DNA from: an uncultured Phocaeicola sp.
GTDB taxonomy: Bacteria; Bacteroidota; Bacteroidia; Bacteroidales; Bacteroidaceae
NCBI GenBank assembly: GCA_958434805.1
Contig: CAUBDX010000025.1
Coordinates: 1 to 45,341 of the forward strand
DNA: 45,341 nucleotides
Direction of reading: 5' to 3'
Both the position numbers and the translations under genes were made by a program. Positions 1-8,380 of this stretch are shown piece by piece. The notes beneath the pieces are model-generated. The model was not told the DNA's origin. It made no database searches and saw only the letters and a list, made by a program, of their open reading frames with translations. Within the stretch, counting starts at the first letter, position 1; each line of letters begins with the position of its first letter.

Positions 1-211
1 GAAAGTCGGGGCTTTGTGCATAAAAAAAGAAGGTGCGCATTTTGACACACCTTCTATGCCCAATAGGAGTGAAATTTCTCCGAATGTTATCTTTAATAGT
101 GTTATATTGTTTATTATCAAAGTTTTATATGCGGTAAATGTTATCTGTTTTATTTTCATGAAAAGGGCTTTATACCTTACTTTGCATTATTAAACTTAAG
201 CAACAAACCCG

Positions 212-799
212 ATGAAAATAAAACAAATTCTACTTTGCATGCTTTTAGCCTGCTTTATTCTTCCCGCTTCCGCACAGAATAGCTGGGGTATTGTAGGAGG
301 CGGACTTTTTTCTAAATCTCTGTCCAGGGATGCACGCTTCAGCCTGGGCGGTTATGCCGGAGGAATGTATGACGTTCATGTTAAAAACTCATGGTATGTA
401 CAACCACAATTATTATTTACTTATGAAGAATTCAGATCCAAGACAAGACTTGGTACCGATTCTTTTTTTAGTAAATTCAATTTGGAGCTTCCTATCCTTG
501 CTTCTTATAATGTTGCTTTGAATAACAAATGGAATTTGCGCATCAATGCGGGACCGTATCTGTCCTATGCTATGTTTGGCAGGGATAAATCCATTGATTA
601 CGCCTATGGCAACGGAATGCATTCTAGTTTGGGCTGGTGGCATCAGGATTTTCCAGATCATTTTACTTACGGCGGAAGGGCCGGGGTTTCATTGGAATCC
701 GAGCATTTCATTTACACTATCGATGGTAAGTGTTCTCTTCGTAAGAGACCTTTCGGGCGGAGTGTCAGTTTATCGGCCGGTGTAGGATATAAGTTCTGA
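212..799 (+). CDS. Outer-membrane beta-barrel protein, PorT-like
   Basis: A 195-residue secreted protein. Residues 1-21 form a signal peptide (basic MKIK, hydrophobic core, cut after PASA). The rest alternates short amphipathic strands with aromatic turns (YAGGMYDVHVKNSWYVQPQL, FTYEEF, WNLRINAGPYLSYAMFG) and ends in a strand closing with YKF, the usual C-terminal aromatic of an outer-membrane barrel. Size and the repeated 'GGxxG... Y-VQPQLL' style match the small 8- to 10-strand PorT/OmpW-like barrels common in Bacteroidetes. The function is unknown; such proteins are usually structural or assembly accessories. It starts 43 bases before the first TPR regulator gene, and a second, related barrel lies at the end of this cluster. 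A weak -7-like TTACTTTG sits at about 177-184. Confidence 0.75.
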   Translation: MKIKQILLCMLLACFILPASAQNSWGIVGGGLFSKSLSRDARFSLGGYAGGMYDVHVKNSWYVQPQLLFTYEEFRSKTRLGTDSFFSKFNLELPILASYNVALNNKWNLRINAGPYLSYAMFGRDKSIDYAYGNGMHSSLGWWHQDFPDHFTYGGRAGVSLESEHFIYTIDGKCSLRKRPFGRSVSLSAGVGYKF

Positions 800-807
800 G
801 TTTTCTG

Positions 808-815
808 TATCTTTG
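808..815 (+). promoter_or_regulatory. Bacteroides -7 element TATCTTTG
   Basis: Exact match to TAnnTTTG, lying 26 bases before the ATG at 842. No clear -33 TTTG is visible at the right spacing. It suggests that the TPR gene has its own start although the previous stop is close. Confidence 0.55.
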
Positions 816-841
816 TCACCGGAGAATAAAAATAGAGTTGC

Positions 842-2509
842 ATGTATGTTTATATAAAACAGTTGGGTATTGTTTGCCTTCTATGTTGGCTTGGTCTTTC
901 CTGTACTTTGCAGCGCACGGAACATCCTGCTTTGCGGCAAGCCGGATACTTGATGGAAGAACATTCCGACAGTGCGTTTTCATTATTGAAATCCATCTCT
1001 TCCCTAACCGGTATGAGCCCGGAAGACAAGGCCGGTTACGCTTTGCTGCTGGCTGAGGCTGCGGATAAAAATGGTTATTCACTGCTTCCTTGTGACTCAT
1101 TATTGAATTTTGCTCTCCATGTATATCATGAAGAAGCCAAAGAACATGCCATAGCTCTTCTGTATAAGGGTAAAGTGCAACAGGAAATGGAAAACTATGC
1201 CGATGCCCTGAAAAGTTACCGTATGGCGCTTGAAATTCTTTCCGCCTATCCATGCGAATTCTATTGGAAAGGGTTTGTATATAATATGTTGGGTGGGCTG
1301 TATGGCAAACAGAACTTGTACGCACAGGCCAAAGATATGTATGTCAAGGCTTGTTATAATGATTCGCTGGCACGGCATAACCGTCATTTCATCAGTTCAC
1401 TCAGCAACCTGGGGGTAGCTTACATCGGGTATGGAAATATAGACTCCGCTTTTATCTGTCAGCAACGCGCTTTGCAGCTTTCTCTTTCTACTGATAGTTT
1501 CCTTTTGCATTCTCTTTATGGAAATATAGGGGATTTATGCGGACGTACAGGACGGAACAGTATAGCTATTATTTGTCTGAAAAGGGCATACGATGCCTGT
1601 CGTCTTAGAGAAGACAGCTTGCAGTGTCTTTGGAATCTAGGGGAATTTTATTATAATAACGGGCAGCTTGATTCGGCTCTTTATTATTTGAACCGAAGCA
1701 AGGAAGCTGTCGATATTCATATCCGGTATCTCTCTTTCTTTGACTTGTATGCCATAGCCAAGCAGCAGGGAAATGTGGAGAAAGCTTTGGAATATCTGGA
1801 AATCAGCACCCAGTTGGAAGATTCTATCTATTCCACCAATGTGGCTACGGAACTGGAGAAGAAGACCTATCGTTGGAATGCCGACGCGCAAGTAAGGAAA
1901 GAACAGTTCAAGGCTAAACGGAGGATATACACCATTGCGATGATAGCTGTGGTGTTGCTGCTGGTCATTGTGATTATTTATCAACAGATACTGAAGAACA
2001 AGAAGATACAGCAATCCAATTATAAATATCTGTTGCAGAAGCTGAAACAGAACCTGATGGATATGCAGCAGAATATTGCTCAACATGAAGAGGTGATAGC
2101 CGAATTGAAACAGAAACAAGAAAGCCGTGTCGAGGAAATAGAAGAGAAGGAACGGGCTATAGAGGCCATGAAGATGGAGAAGGAGAAATTGCGCAACTGG
2201 TTGTTCCGGCAAAGTGCCCTCTATACGAAAATAGACAAACTGGCCAACCAGCAAAAGCATCACAAAGAGCGTATTGCAGTGCTCACCAATGCTGAGCAAC
2301 GCCAACTCAGAGTGATTATAGGACAGATTTATGCTGATTACATAGAGCAACTGCATACCCGGTATCCCAAGTTGAACGAAGATGATGTCCTTTTGCTATG
2401 TCTGCAATTGGCGGATTTATCTCCTTTTGCCATCGCTTTATGCTTTGGTAATAATGATGCACAGATTGTAGCGCAACGCAAATATCGTATGAAAAGTAAG
2501 ATGGAATAA
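842..2509 (+). CDS. TPR membrane protein with C-terminal HTH-like domain (copy 1)
   Basis: A 555-residue protein. The N-terminus has a lipoprotein-type signal with its cysteine at residue 21 (LGLSC). Residues about 30-345 are helical TPR-like repeats, for example around NLGVAYIGYGNIDSAF. A single transmembrane segment covers about 362-384. Residues about 395-460 are a charged coiled coil rich in Glu, Lys and Gln. The last 50 residues (EDDVLLLCLQLADLSPFAIA ... QRKYRMKSKM) resemble the LuxR-like HTH tail of Bacteroidetes TPR regulators. The plausible topology is periplasmic TPRs sensing a protein or peptide and a cytoplasmic tail acting on DNA or RNA polymerase. It is a tandem paralogue of the next gene: both share ALLLAEA-DKN and LLPCDSLLNFAL. 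The DNA-binding role is inference. Confidence 0.65.
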   Translation: MYVYIKQLGIVCLLCWLGLSCTLQRTEHPALRQAGYLMEEHSDSAFSLLKSISSLTGMSPEDKAGYALLLAEAADKNGYSLLPCDSLLNFALHVYHEEAKEHAIALLYKGKVQQEMENYADALKSYRMALEILSAYPCEFYWKGFVYNMLGGLYGKQNLYAQAKDMYVKACYNDSLARHNRHFISSLSNLGVAYIGYGNIDSAFICQQRALQLSLSTDSFLLHSLYGNIGDLCGRTGRNSIAIICLKRAYDACRLREDSLQCLWNLGEFYYNNGQLDSALYYLNRSKEAVDIHIRYLSFFDLYAIAKQQGNVEKALEYLEISTQLEDSIYSTNVATELEKKTYRWNADAQVRKEQFKAKRRIYTIAMIAVVLLLVIVIIYQQILKNKKIQQSNYKYLLQKLKQNLMDMQQNIAQHEEVIAELKQKQESRVEEIEEKERAIEAMKMEKEKLRNWLFRQSALYTKIDKLANQQKHHKERIAVLTNAEQRQLRVIIGQIYADYIEQLHTRYPKLNEDDVLLLCLQLADLSPFAIALCFGNNDAQIVAQRKYRMKSKME

Positions 2510-2580
2510 CTGTGTGTTACAGAATTTGCATAATGTTTTTTTAATAGATGTTTGTATATCAGGTTATAAAGGCATTTTGC

Positions 2581-2588
2581 TATCTTTG
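2581..2588 (+). promoter_or_regulatory. Bacteroides -7 element TATCTTTG
   Basis: Exact TAnnTTTG, 29 bases before the ATG at 2618. A longer open frame could start at the GTG at 2588, but that codon overlaps this element, which argues for the start at 2618. Confidence 0.6.
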
Positions 2589-2617
2589 TGCATAGAAAGC
2601 TAAAAGACAAAATTACT

Positions 2618-4273
2618 ATGCGTTCATTTATTATATATTTAAATTTCGTCAGTTTGCTGGCTGTCTGTTTGTTTGCCTGTAACCACCATTCTTCCAATCC
2701 GATGTTACAGCAAGTAGATTCATTGTTGGAAATGAAGCCGGACAGTGCATTGACCATTTTAAAAAATATATCTGTTTTAGAGGATTTGCCGGAAGTAGAC
2801 AAGGCATACTATGCTTTGTTGCTGGCTGAGGCTACGGACAAGAACAAACTACCCTTATTGCCTTGCGATTCCTTATTGAATTTCGCCTTGGATTATTATG
2901 GAGATGATGATAGGGAGAAGGCTGTGGCATTGATGTATAAGGGAAGGCTGCTGGCAGAGATGGATGATGAAAAGGCAGCGATAGAGATGAATTTGAAGGC
3001 ATTGGAAATATTGCAGGATTATCCGGTAGATACAAAATATAGAAGATTAATTTATAGTGCGCTGGGATTGTGGTATGGGAATTGTGGATTGAATGACAAG
3101 GCATTGGAGGTGTTGCACCAATCTCTTCATTATTCTTTTGATGCTAAAGATACTGCCATTGCTTATATTAATATAGGATATATTTATGGCATGAGAAATA
3201 TGCAGGATTCTGCCATAACCTATCAGCGCAAAGCTGTGAAGTATGCCATGCGTTCTAAAGATAGAAGCATGATACTTACTTCTTGGCATAATTTGAGCAT
3301 TTGTTATAGACACTTTGAAAATGTCGATTCGGCTGTTGTTTATGCGCATAAGGTTTTACAGCATTTATCTTATGGGAATGGAAAAGCAGATGCTTATTAT
3401 AATATGGGGGATTTATATGTTGATTTGGAACAATATGATTCAGCACGCCATTATTTAGAAAAGAGTTTGTTTCTTTCTCCATCCCGCTCTATACCCTACT
3501 GGTCACTTGCCGTAATGGAGGCTGAACTAGGAAATTTTAAGTCTGCCTATCACTATCTGGATACGTTTGTTATGGTTCAGGACTCATTAGATAACAGTGA
3601 GCAATTGACGGAAGTGCAACATTTAGTCTATAAACATCAGACGGAATTAAGAGTAAAGGATGAACAGATAAAATCCAAAAGGATTATAAGATGGATTGTC
3701 TTTGTATCCGTTATTATTTGCTTTGTCGTTGCTTTGATTTACCAACGTTGGATAAATAAGAAAAATAACCAGCAGGCACTCTATCGGCAAGCATTACAAT
3801 ATGCTGATGAGAAACAGAATGTGATGCAGCAGCGCATAGAAGAAAATGAATCCGCTCTTGCACTGTTACAGGATAGGGAAAACCAAAATCTTGATGAAAT
3901 TGCCCAAAAAGAGCAATTGATAACTCAATTGAAGAAAGAAAAGTTGGCACTTCGTACATGGTTATTTCAGCAGACTTCTATATACAAAAAGGTGATGTCA
4001 TTGTCTGACCAGCAGCAGGTGAATAAGAAAATCCGTAAGGTGATGGCAGCTGCTGAATTGGACAAACTGAAGAAAACGACCTTTGAAATCTATGCTGATT
4101 ATATTTCTCCTTTGCAAGCACAATACTCCCAACTGACGGAGGATGACTTGTTGGTCCTTTGCCTGCAAGAAGCGGGTATTTCTCCGTTGGCCATTTCTTT
4201 ATGTTTCGGACATACGGATACGGTAGCCCTCAATCAAAGGAAATCGCGTCTAAAAAAGAAAATGTCAGAGTAA
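2618..4273 (+). CDS. TPR membrane protein with C-terminal HTH-like domain (copy 2)
   Basis: A 551-residue paralogue of the preceding gene with the same domain order. It has a lipoprotein-type signal with cysteine at residue 21 (VCLFAC), TPR-like helices to about 345, one transmembrane helix at about 359-378, a coiled coil at about 390-455, and a C-terminal HTH-like tail (EDDLLVLCLQEAGISPLAIS ... NQRKSRLKKKM). The start was placed at 2618 because it gives a clean signal peptide and lies just downstream of a consensus -7 element. Two near-identical architectures in tandem, each with its own -7 element, suggest duplication followed by divergence of the sensing part. Target genes are unknown; the flanking barrel and secreted-protein genes are the simplest candidates. 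Regulatory function is inferred from architecture, not proven. Confidence 0.65.
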   Translation: MRSFIIYLNFVSLLAVCLFACNHHSSNPMLQQVDSLLEMKPDSALTILKNISVLEDLPEVDKAYYALLLAEATDKNKLPLLPCDSLLNFALDYYGDDDREKAVALMYKGRLLAEMDDEKAAIEMNLKALEILQDYPVDTKYRRLIYSALGLWYGNCGLNDKALEVLHQSLHYSFDAKDTAIAYINIGYIYGMRNMQDSAITYQRKAVKYAMRSKDRSMILTSWHNLSICYRHFENVDSAVVYAHKVLQHLSYGNGKADAYYNMGDLYVDLEQYDSARHYLEKSLFLSPSRSIPYWSLAVMEAELGNFKSAYHYLDTFVMVQDSLDNSEQLTEVQHLVYKHQTELRVKDEQIKSKRIIRWIVFVSVIICFVVALIYQRWINKKNNQQALYRQALQYADEKQNVMQQRIEENESALALLQDRENQNLDEIAQKEQLITQLKKEKLALRTWLFQQTSIYKKVMSLSDQQQVNKKIRKVMAAAELDKLKKTTFEIYADYISPLQAQYSQLTEDDLLVLCLQEAGISPLAISLCFGHTDTVALNQRKSRLKKKMSE

Positions 4274-4330
4274 TAAACTGAAATATATTGTTTATCAGTG
4301 CTTTATAGAAATATTATGTCACAGCAAATA

Positions 4331-4362
4331 GTTGTACGTTCTTTCCTTTCCCTCTAACTTTG
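4331..4362 (+). promoter_or_regulatory. Bacteroides-type promoter (-33 GTTG, -7 TAACTTTG)
   Basis: The -7 element TAACTTTG at 4355-4362 matches exactly. A GTTG at 4331-4334 sits 20 bases upstream, the expected -33 spacing. It precedes the small secreted-protein gene at 4390. Confidence 0.6.
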
Positions 4363-4389
4363 CGGCATCATTTTTAAACAAAAAGAAGT

Positions 4390-4635
4390 ATGAAAGCAAA
4401 GTTATTATTGATGTTATTTTTAGTTTCCTTGAGTTTGGGAGTTTTTGCTTCGGAGCATCACCAAAAGAAGCCTCATGCAGTTTGCAAAGTTTATGAAAAG
4501 GTGGCTACTAGAATTCCTTTTATTTTTTCAGTACAAACCGAAGATATAAATGACTGCTTGTATCTCACATTTCAATTTTCATTAGATGATGCTGACATTA
4601 CTATGCTAGATAAGGATGGTAATGAAAAGGTGTAG
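4390..4635 (+). CDS. Small secreted protein, possibly truncated DUF3244-like
   Basis: An 81-residue product with a clear signal peptide (MKAKLLLMLFLVSLSLGVFA). The second half (RIPFIFSVQTEDINDCLYLT, then ADITMLDKDGNEKV) resembles the first half of DUF3244-type Bacteroides secreted proteins, which run to about 110-130 residues and have a beta-sandwich with the 'adVtvtvkDadGnvV' strand in the middle. Here the frame stops right after that strand. The adjacent frame stays open from 4626 to about 4724 and reads KGVVMNNAFEKTAVLPKC then INLSF, which could be the lost continuation, so the gene may be frameshifted or genuinely short. Family assignment is tentative. A good promoter precedes it, so it is probably still transcribed. 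Confidence 0.45.
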   Translation: MKAKLLLMLFLVSLSLGVFASEHHQKKPHAVCKVYEKVATRIPFIFSVQTEDINDCLYLTFQFSLDDADITMLDKDGNEKV

Positions 4636-4911
4636 TTATGAATAACGCATTTGAAAAAACAGCTGTACTTCCTAAGTGTGATAAAGGAAGTGCTAACTCG
4701 ACTCAGATAAATTTAAGTTTTTAAGTAATTCCAATTAAGGCTGTATGATAATATTTTAGTTGATAATCTAAGGTTATTGATAATGTGAAGTTCATATCTG
4801 AATCTTATTTTATTGCTCATGTTATGATAAAATATGTTATATGGTTGATTTTTAGTGTTGTATAGGTGAGTGATGTTATATGGATAGAGCTTTATGCTTA
4901 TATCTTCTTTC
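4636..4911 (+). other. AT-rich intergenic stretch, possible gene remnant
   Basis: Between the small secreted-protein gene and the -7 element of the next barrel gene. Its first 90 bases carry the open, out-of-frame continuation described for the preceding gene. The remainder is AT-rich with many stops, and I see no hairpin or gene in it. Confidence 0.4.
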
Positions 4912-4919
4912 TAATTTTG
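4912..4919 (+). promoter_or_regulatory. Bacteroides -7 element TAATTTTG
   Basis: Exact TAnnTTTG, 23 bases before the ATG at 4943. It lies inside a longer reading frame that begins at 4880, so that earlier ATG is unlikely to be the start. Confidence 0.6.
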
Positions 4920-4942
4920 CAACATCAAATAAAAAAATAAGT

Positions 4943-5641
4943 ATGAAGACTAAAATGATTGTAGTGGTGGTGTTGGCTGCCATGTGTGTATTGCCTTTGT
5001 CTGCACAGGTAAAAGTTGGTGTGGAAGGTGGAATGAACCTGTTTCATTATCTGGTTTCCGGTTCTGACGGATATAAAGCCGAACAGGTAGGTGGAATGAA
5101 GCCCGGCTTTCAATTGGGGGTGACTGTGGACTACGAGATAGGAAAGCATTGGATGTTAATGTCCGGTTTGTCTTGGTTGCAGAATAGAAGTACCATGAAA
5201 ATGATGGATCACATGGTTACTTATTTTCCTAAAACAGAGATAAAGATGAATAATCTGATTTTGCCGTTAAAAATGGGATATAATATTCGGGTTTCGGATA
5301 AACTCAGCCTCATTCCGTCGGTTGGAGTTTATGCTTCTTACGGATTTGGTGCTGGAAACTGTTCTTTGGATGTTATTCACCAAGAGGGGGATAATATAAC
5401 TACCGAGCCTGCAAAATGGAAGCCCTTGGATGGTTTTTCCTATAAAGCCGGGGAGCCCAATAATAGTGCTAATCTTCAGGCTTTCCGCCGTTGGGATTAT
5501 GGGGGCATTGTTGGAATGAAGGCTGTTATTGCCGATCATTATACGATAAGTTTTGATTATAGGGTCGGAATAAAAAAGATACAGGCACAAAATGGTTTGC
5601 GGAATTCAACTTTCCAGTTCTCCGTAGGCTATCGTTTCTAA
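4943..5641 (+). CDS. Outer-membrane beta-barrel protein, PorT-like
   Basis: A 232-residue secreted barrel. Residues 1-22 are a signal peptide (hydrophobic VVVVLAAMCVLPLSAQ). The mature part begins VKVGVEGGMNLFHY and contains alternating strands such as KHWMLMSGLSWLQNRSTMKM, MNNLILPLKMGYNI and KLSLIPSVGVYASYGFGAG. It ends FSVGYRF with the terminal Phe typical of outer-membrane insertion. This is the 'porin family / outer membrane beta-barrel' type seen throughout Bacteroidetes. The start is moved 63 bases downstream of the longest frame because of the signal peptide and the -7 element at 4912. No ligand can be named. It is followed by a long hairpin with a T tail, so it is probably monocistronic. 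Confidence 0.75.
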   Translation: MKTKMIVVVVLAAMCVLPLSAQVKVGVEGGMNLFHYLVSGSDGYKAEQVGGMKPGFQLGVTVDYEIGKHWMLMSGLSWLQNRSTMKMMDHMVTYFPKTEIKMNNLILPLKMGYNIRVSDKLSLIPSVGVYASYGFGAGNCSLDVIHQEGDNITTEPAKWKPLDGFSYKAGEPNNSANLQAFRRWDYGGIVGMKAVIADHYTISFDYRVGIKKIQAQNGLRNSTFQFSVGYRF

Positions 5642-5660
5642 ACTGATTTAATTAAATTGG

Positions 5661-5776
5661 CAATCTGTCAAAATGATAATGCCGGTGTATGAGGGTGTCC
5701 TGTTTCAAAGGATACAGTTTGTGTATTTTCATCGTATTCTCGTGCATCGGCATTTTGACAGATTGTCTTCTTTTTC
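5661..5776 (+). terminator. Long-arm stem-loop with T tract
   Basis: CAATCTGTCAAAATG at 5661-5675 is perfectly complementary to 5751-5765, and the arm is followed by TCTTCTTTTT. The 75-base loop holds a second small hairpin (GTGTCCT ... AGGATAC). It works as a terminator for the barrel gene, but the large loop is unusual and could be a processed 3' RNA. Confidence 0.6.
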
Positions 5777-5874
5777 TGGTTATTTATTCTTTTATGGATA
5801 TATGTGAACATATGTAGGGAAATGCATACATACGTGTCCGACAGGGATTTTTATGCCTTTTGAGACCCCTCTAT

Positions 5875-6531
5875 TTATTGAGCCACCTCTTTCAATATCT
5901 CCTCTATTTTCTGAAAGAGTTGTCCTATGTGCGCTCCGTCCACAAAAGCATGGTTTACAGTGAAAGCGATGGGCATTACCAGTCTTCCTTCGCGTGGCAC
6001 TACTTTGCCGGCATTCATCAGCGGATAGTCTAATGGATGGTCGGGAGCCATTTGTGTATAGGTGAGTGAAGTGAAATAAAGCTGAGGCGTGGCACTCAGT
6101 TGGATAATATCAAAATCTCCCTGTTCTGTAATGACTTTTTCGGCTCCATACGGGTCACCCTCTTCGGGGATGTTATGGACGATGTGATATGCTTCGGCAT
6201 AAAACCGTTCAAAATCTGCATGGTAAGGGATGCGGACTGTGTAGAAAGTCTTGCCGGGTACAGCGATAGGTGATATGATGTCCACCTGATCGTGATAGAC
6301 CACCTGTCCGTTTTTATCTGTACGGAAACGGAATTCTTTCACTTCATTGGCAGCACGTAGCACAGCATACAGGTAATACAGGAAAAAAGAGCGCTTGGCG
6401 GCTTTTGCAGCTGGAAATGCTTCAGTGCAATCCACTTCACTGGTAATGGATATCCATGAATTATGGAAGTTGCGGAAAAAATTATAATTGTCCCGGCGTT
6501 CCCAGGTTTCAATATCTATTATATGTTTCAT
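5875..6531 (-). CDS. Chloramphenicol acetyltransferase-like protein (CAT family)
   Basis: A 218-residue protein of the trimeric CoA-dependent CAT fold, which is also about 215 residues. It begins with the family signature [15 protein letters not shown]. Near the C-terminus is the catalytic HxxxDG motif, [10 protein letters not shown], with His at about 194 and Asp at about 198. The internal pattern ([15 protein letters not shown], then [19 protein letters not shown]) also matches. Its start codon directly follows the lgt stop codon, so it is the last gene of a panE-lgt-CAT unit and is probably translationally coupled. The setting in a housekeeping operon argues for an acyl- or acetyltransferase of unknown natural substrate rather than an acquired resistance gene; resistance cannot be judged from sequence. 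Confidence 0.8.
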   Translation of the reverse strand: MKHIIDIETWERRDNYNFFRNFHNSWISITSEVDCTEAFPAAKAAKRSFFLYYLYAVLRAANEVKEFRFRTDKNGQVVYHDQVDIISPIAVPGKTFYTVRIPYHADFERFYAEAYHIVHNIPEEGDPYGAEKVITEQGDFDIIQLSATPQLYFTSLTYTQMAPDHPLDYPLMNAGKVVPREGRLVMPIAFTVNHAFVDGAHIGQLFQKIEEILKEVAQ

Positions 6532-7353
6532 TTATTTTACGGGTTTAAAAGAATGGTACATGAAGTGCGCTCCCAGCAGTATGAACGGAATGCTGAGCCA
6601 TTGCCCCATGTTCAGCATCATACTGTCTTCAAAGGCTTCCTGGCTGGCTTTTATAAACTCCACAAGGAAGCGGAAGGTGAATATGGTAGTGAGGCAGTAG
6701 CCGAAATAGAAACCGGGGTATAGCGTGGTTTTGTACTTTTTATACAACCGCAAGCCTATGATAAAAATCAGAAGATAGGCGATGGCTTCGTAGAGTTGTG
6801 CCGGGTGGCGGGGTTGCATATCTTCGTGCGGAAAAATGAACGCCCAAGGAACATGAGTTACCGTACCTACTATTTCACCATTCATCAGGTTACCTAAACG
6901 GATAAAACAACCTGCCAGCGGGGTGGCGATGGCTATATTGTCTAGTACAGTCAGGAACTTCAATTTTACACGGCGTGAATAGATCCATAAGGCGAGCATT
7001 AGTCCGATGGTTCCTCCATGGCTGGCAAGACCTTGATAACCGGTCCATTTTATCCCAGAATCGGTAATCTTGACGGGCAACAGCATTTCTACAGGGTGAG
7101 AGAGCCAATAGCCTGGCTCATAGAACAGACAATGTCCCAAGCGAGCACCGATAACAATACCCAGCAGGCAGTAAACGAACAGGGAATCAAATTTTTCGTA
7201 AGGAATTTTTTGGTCTTGGTAGAGTTTGTATATCACCCAGTAGGCCAATGAAAGCCCTGTAACGAACAATACGGAGTAATAACGGATGGAAATGCCGAAA
7301 ATGGAAAAGATTTCTATATCGGGATTCCAAAGAATGGCTGACAGTGTATTCAT
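6532..7353 (-). CDS. lgt: Prolipoprotein diacylglyceryl transferase
   Basis: A 273-residue inner-membrane enzyme that moves diacylglycerol from phosphatidylglycerol to the lipobox cysteine of prelipoproteins. Visible family motifs are [12 protein letters not shown] (69-80), [10 protein letters not shown] with its essential His (105-114), [12 protein letters not shown] (152-163) and HPAQLYEA (183-190). Seven hydrophobic segments are apparent. Its start overlaps the panE stop by four bases (ATGA), and its stop abuts the CAT-like start, giving three coupled genes. Several lipoproteins in this window would be substrates. Confidence 0.95.
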   Translation of the reverse strand: MNTLSAILWNPDIEIFSIFGISIRYYSVLFVTGLSLAYWVIYKLYQDQKIPYEKFDSLFVYCLLGIVIGARLGHCLFYEPGYWLSHPVEMLLPVKITDSGIKWTGYQGLASHGGTIGLMLALWIYSRRVKLKFLTVLDNIAIATPLAGCFIRLGNLMNGEIVGTVTHVPWAFIFPHEDMQPRHPAQLYEAIAYLLIFIIGLRLYKKYKTTLYPGFYFGYCLTTIFTFRFLVEFIKASQEAFEDSMMLNMGQWLSIPFILLGAHFMYHSFKPVK

Positions 7354-8261
7354 ATCTTGAATTTTTGTGCAACTTTGCGGTAAGTGGGCATATCCACATC
7401 CATCTTTTCGCCCAGTGCGATCATATCAAACAATAGTCCTTGTATTTCGGACTCGTGTCCTTTGGCTATATCTTTTTGCATGGATGCGGTACTGTCCGGG
7501 TCTAATTTGTCAATCACTTTTAAGTTGTATCCTATCGGGTCTTCCGCATAGGTAATTCCCATTTTGCGGCCTATTTCAGAACTTTCCTTGGACAGACCGA
7601 TGAAAGTGTCGCGTTCTGCTCCGGGATGTTGCAGAGGACCCATCGGGACATCATGGTAGGCACCTGTGCAGGCCATAGCCGAGATGAATGACCATTTGAT
7701 GAAGGTGTCGCGATTGATATCATCCGAAATATCGGCTTTGATCCCTGCTTTTCTTAGTACATCGGCAATGGTTTCCAGACGTTCCGGAGCCACACCCTGT
7801 TGGGGACGTGCACCGAAAACCAGCCGGAATATTTTGCCCATTTGTGTGATTTCACCCGGTCCGGAAACGAAACCTACGATGTAGATGCATCCATCCAGTA
7901 CTGTTACATGTGGAACAAGTTGCCCGATGCGGGGACCTGTACCGTAAACATTCAGGATGGGGATAATCAAGGTATCTTTATCCGAGGCTTTTTCCAACAG
8001 ATCTTTGATGGAATCCAGGGAATAGCCCTTCACGCATACAAAAATTACGTTGGCCTTCTCGTTGTATTCCTCGGCTGTGCAGGCTTGTATAGGTAGAAAG
8101 TGATTACCTTTTAAGTCTGATCTAAGGTGAAGCCCTTTTTCACGAATGGCTTCCAGATGCTTGCCACGGGCAATGCATGTTACGTCTTTTCCTGCTAAAG
8201 CAAGGAAACCGGCGATGCTTCCTCCAACGCCGCCGGTTCCCACGATTAAATATTTTTCCAT
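7350..8261 (-). CDS. panE: 2-dehydropantoate 2-reductase (ketopantoate reductase family)
   Basis: A 303-residue NADPH-dependent reductase of the ApbA/PanE family, making pantoate for coenzyme A. The Rossmann motif is at the very N-terminus ([11 protein letters not shown], residues 4-14). [12 protein letters not shown] (74-85) marks the NADP half. The catalytic-type Lys is K189 in [14 protein letters not shown]. The C-terminal pattern [16 protein letters not shown] fits the substrate-binding SMxxD...E block. The longest frame would add 11 residues, but the start at 8261 places the beta strand and GxGGxG where the family has them. It is first in the panE-lgt-CAT unit. coaD, a later step of the same pathway, occurs at 42.4 kb but is not linked. 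Confidence 0.85.
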   Translation of the reverse strand: MEKYLIVGTGGVGGSIAGFLALAGKDVTCIARGKHLEAIREKGLHLRSDLKGNHFLPIQACTAEEYNEKANVIFVCVKGYSLDSIKDLLEKASDKDTLIIPILNVYGTGPRIGQLVPHVTVLDGCIYIVGFVSGPGEITQMGKIFRLVFGARPQQGVAPERLETIADVLRKAGIKADISDDINRDTFIKWSFISAMACTGAYHDVPMGPLQHPGAERDTFIGLSKESSEIGRKMGITYAEDPIGYNLKVIDKLDPDSTASMQKDIAKGHESEIQGLLFDMIALGEKMDVDMPTYRKVAQKFKI

Positions 8262-8380
8262 GTTAGTTGTATTTTGTTTTAGGAAACAAAACACTGACTT
8301 ATCGGTCTGCCATCAGTTTTGCTGGTTTCCTGATGTTTTTTCATGCATTGCATGACAAGTCTTTTGCGTTTTGATTTACC

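Noticed and set aside
28..55. Hairpin AGAAGGTG ... CACCTTCT near the window start
   Set aside because: The T run lies on the minus strand while no minus-strand gene precedes it here; it may belong to a gene outside the window, so it is not called.
1637..2356. 239-codon open frame antisense to the first TPR gene
   Set aside because: Leu/Ile/Phe-rich shadow of helical repeats and a coiled coil; no start signal or family features.
5875..6531. Antibiotic resistance gene call for the CAT-like protein
   Set aside because: Operon context with lgt and panE and normal composition argue for a native housekeeping role; resistance cannot be inferred from the motif alone.
8341..8355. Small palindrome TCATGC-ATT-GCATGA after ychF
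   Set aside because: Only 6 base pairs and no T run on the ychF strand; too weak for a terminator call.
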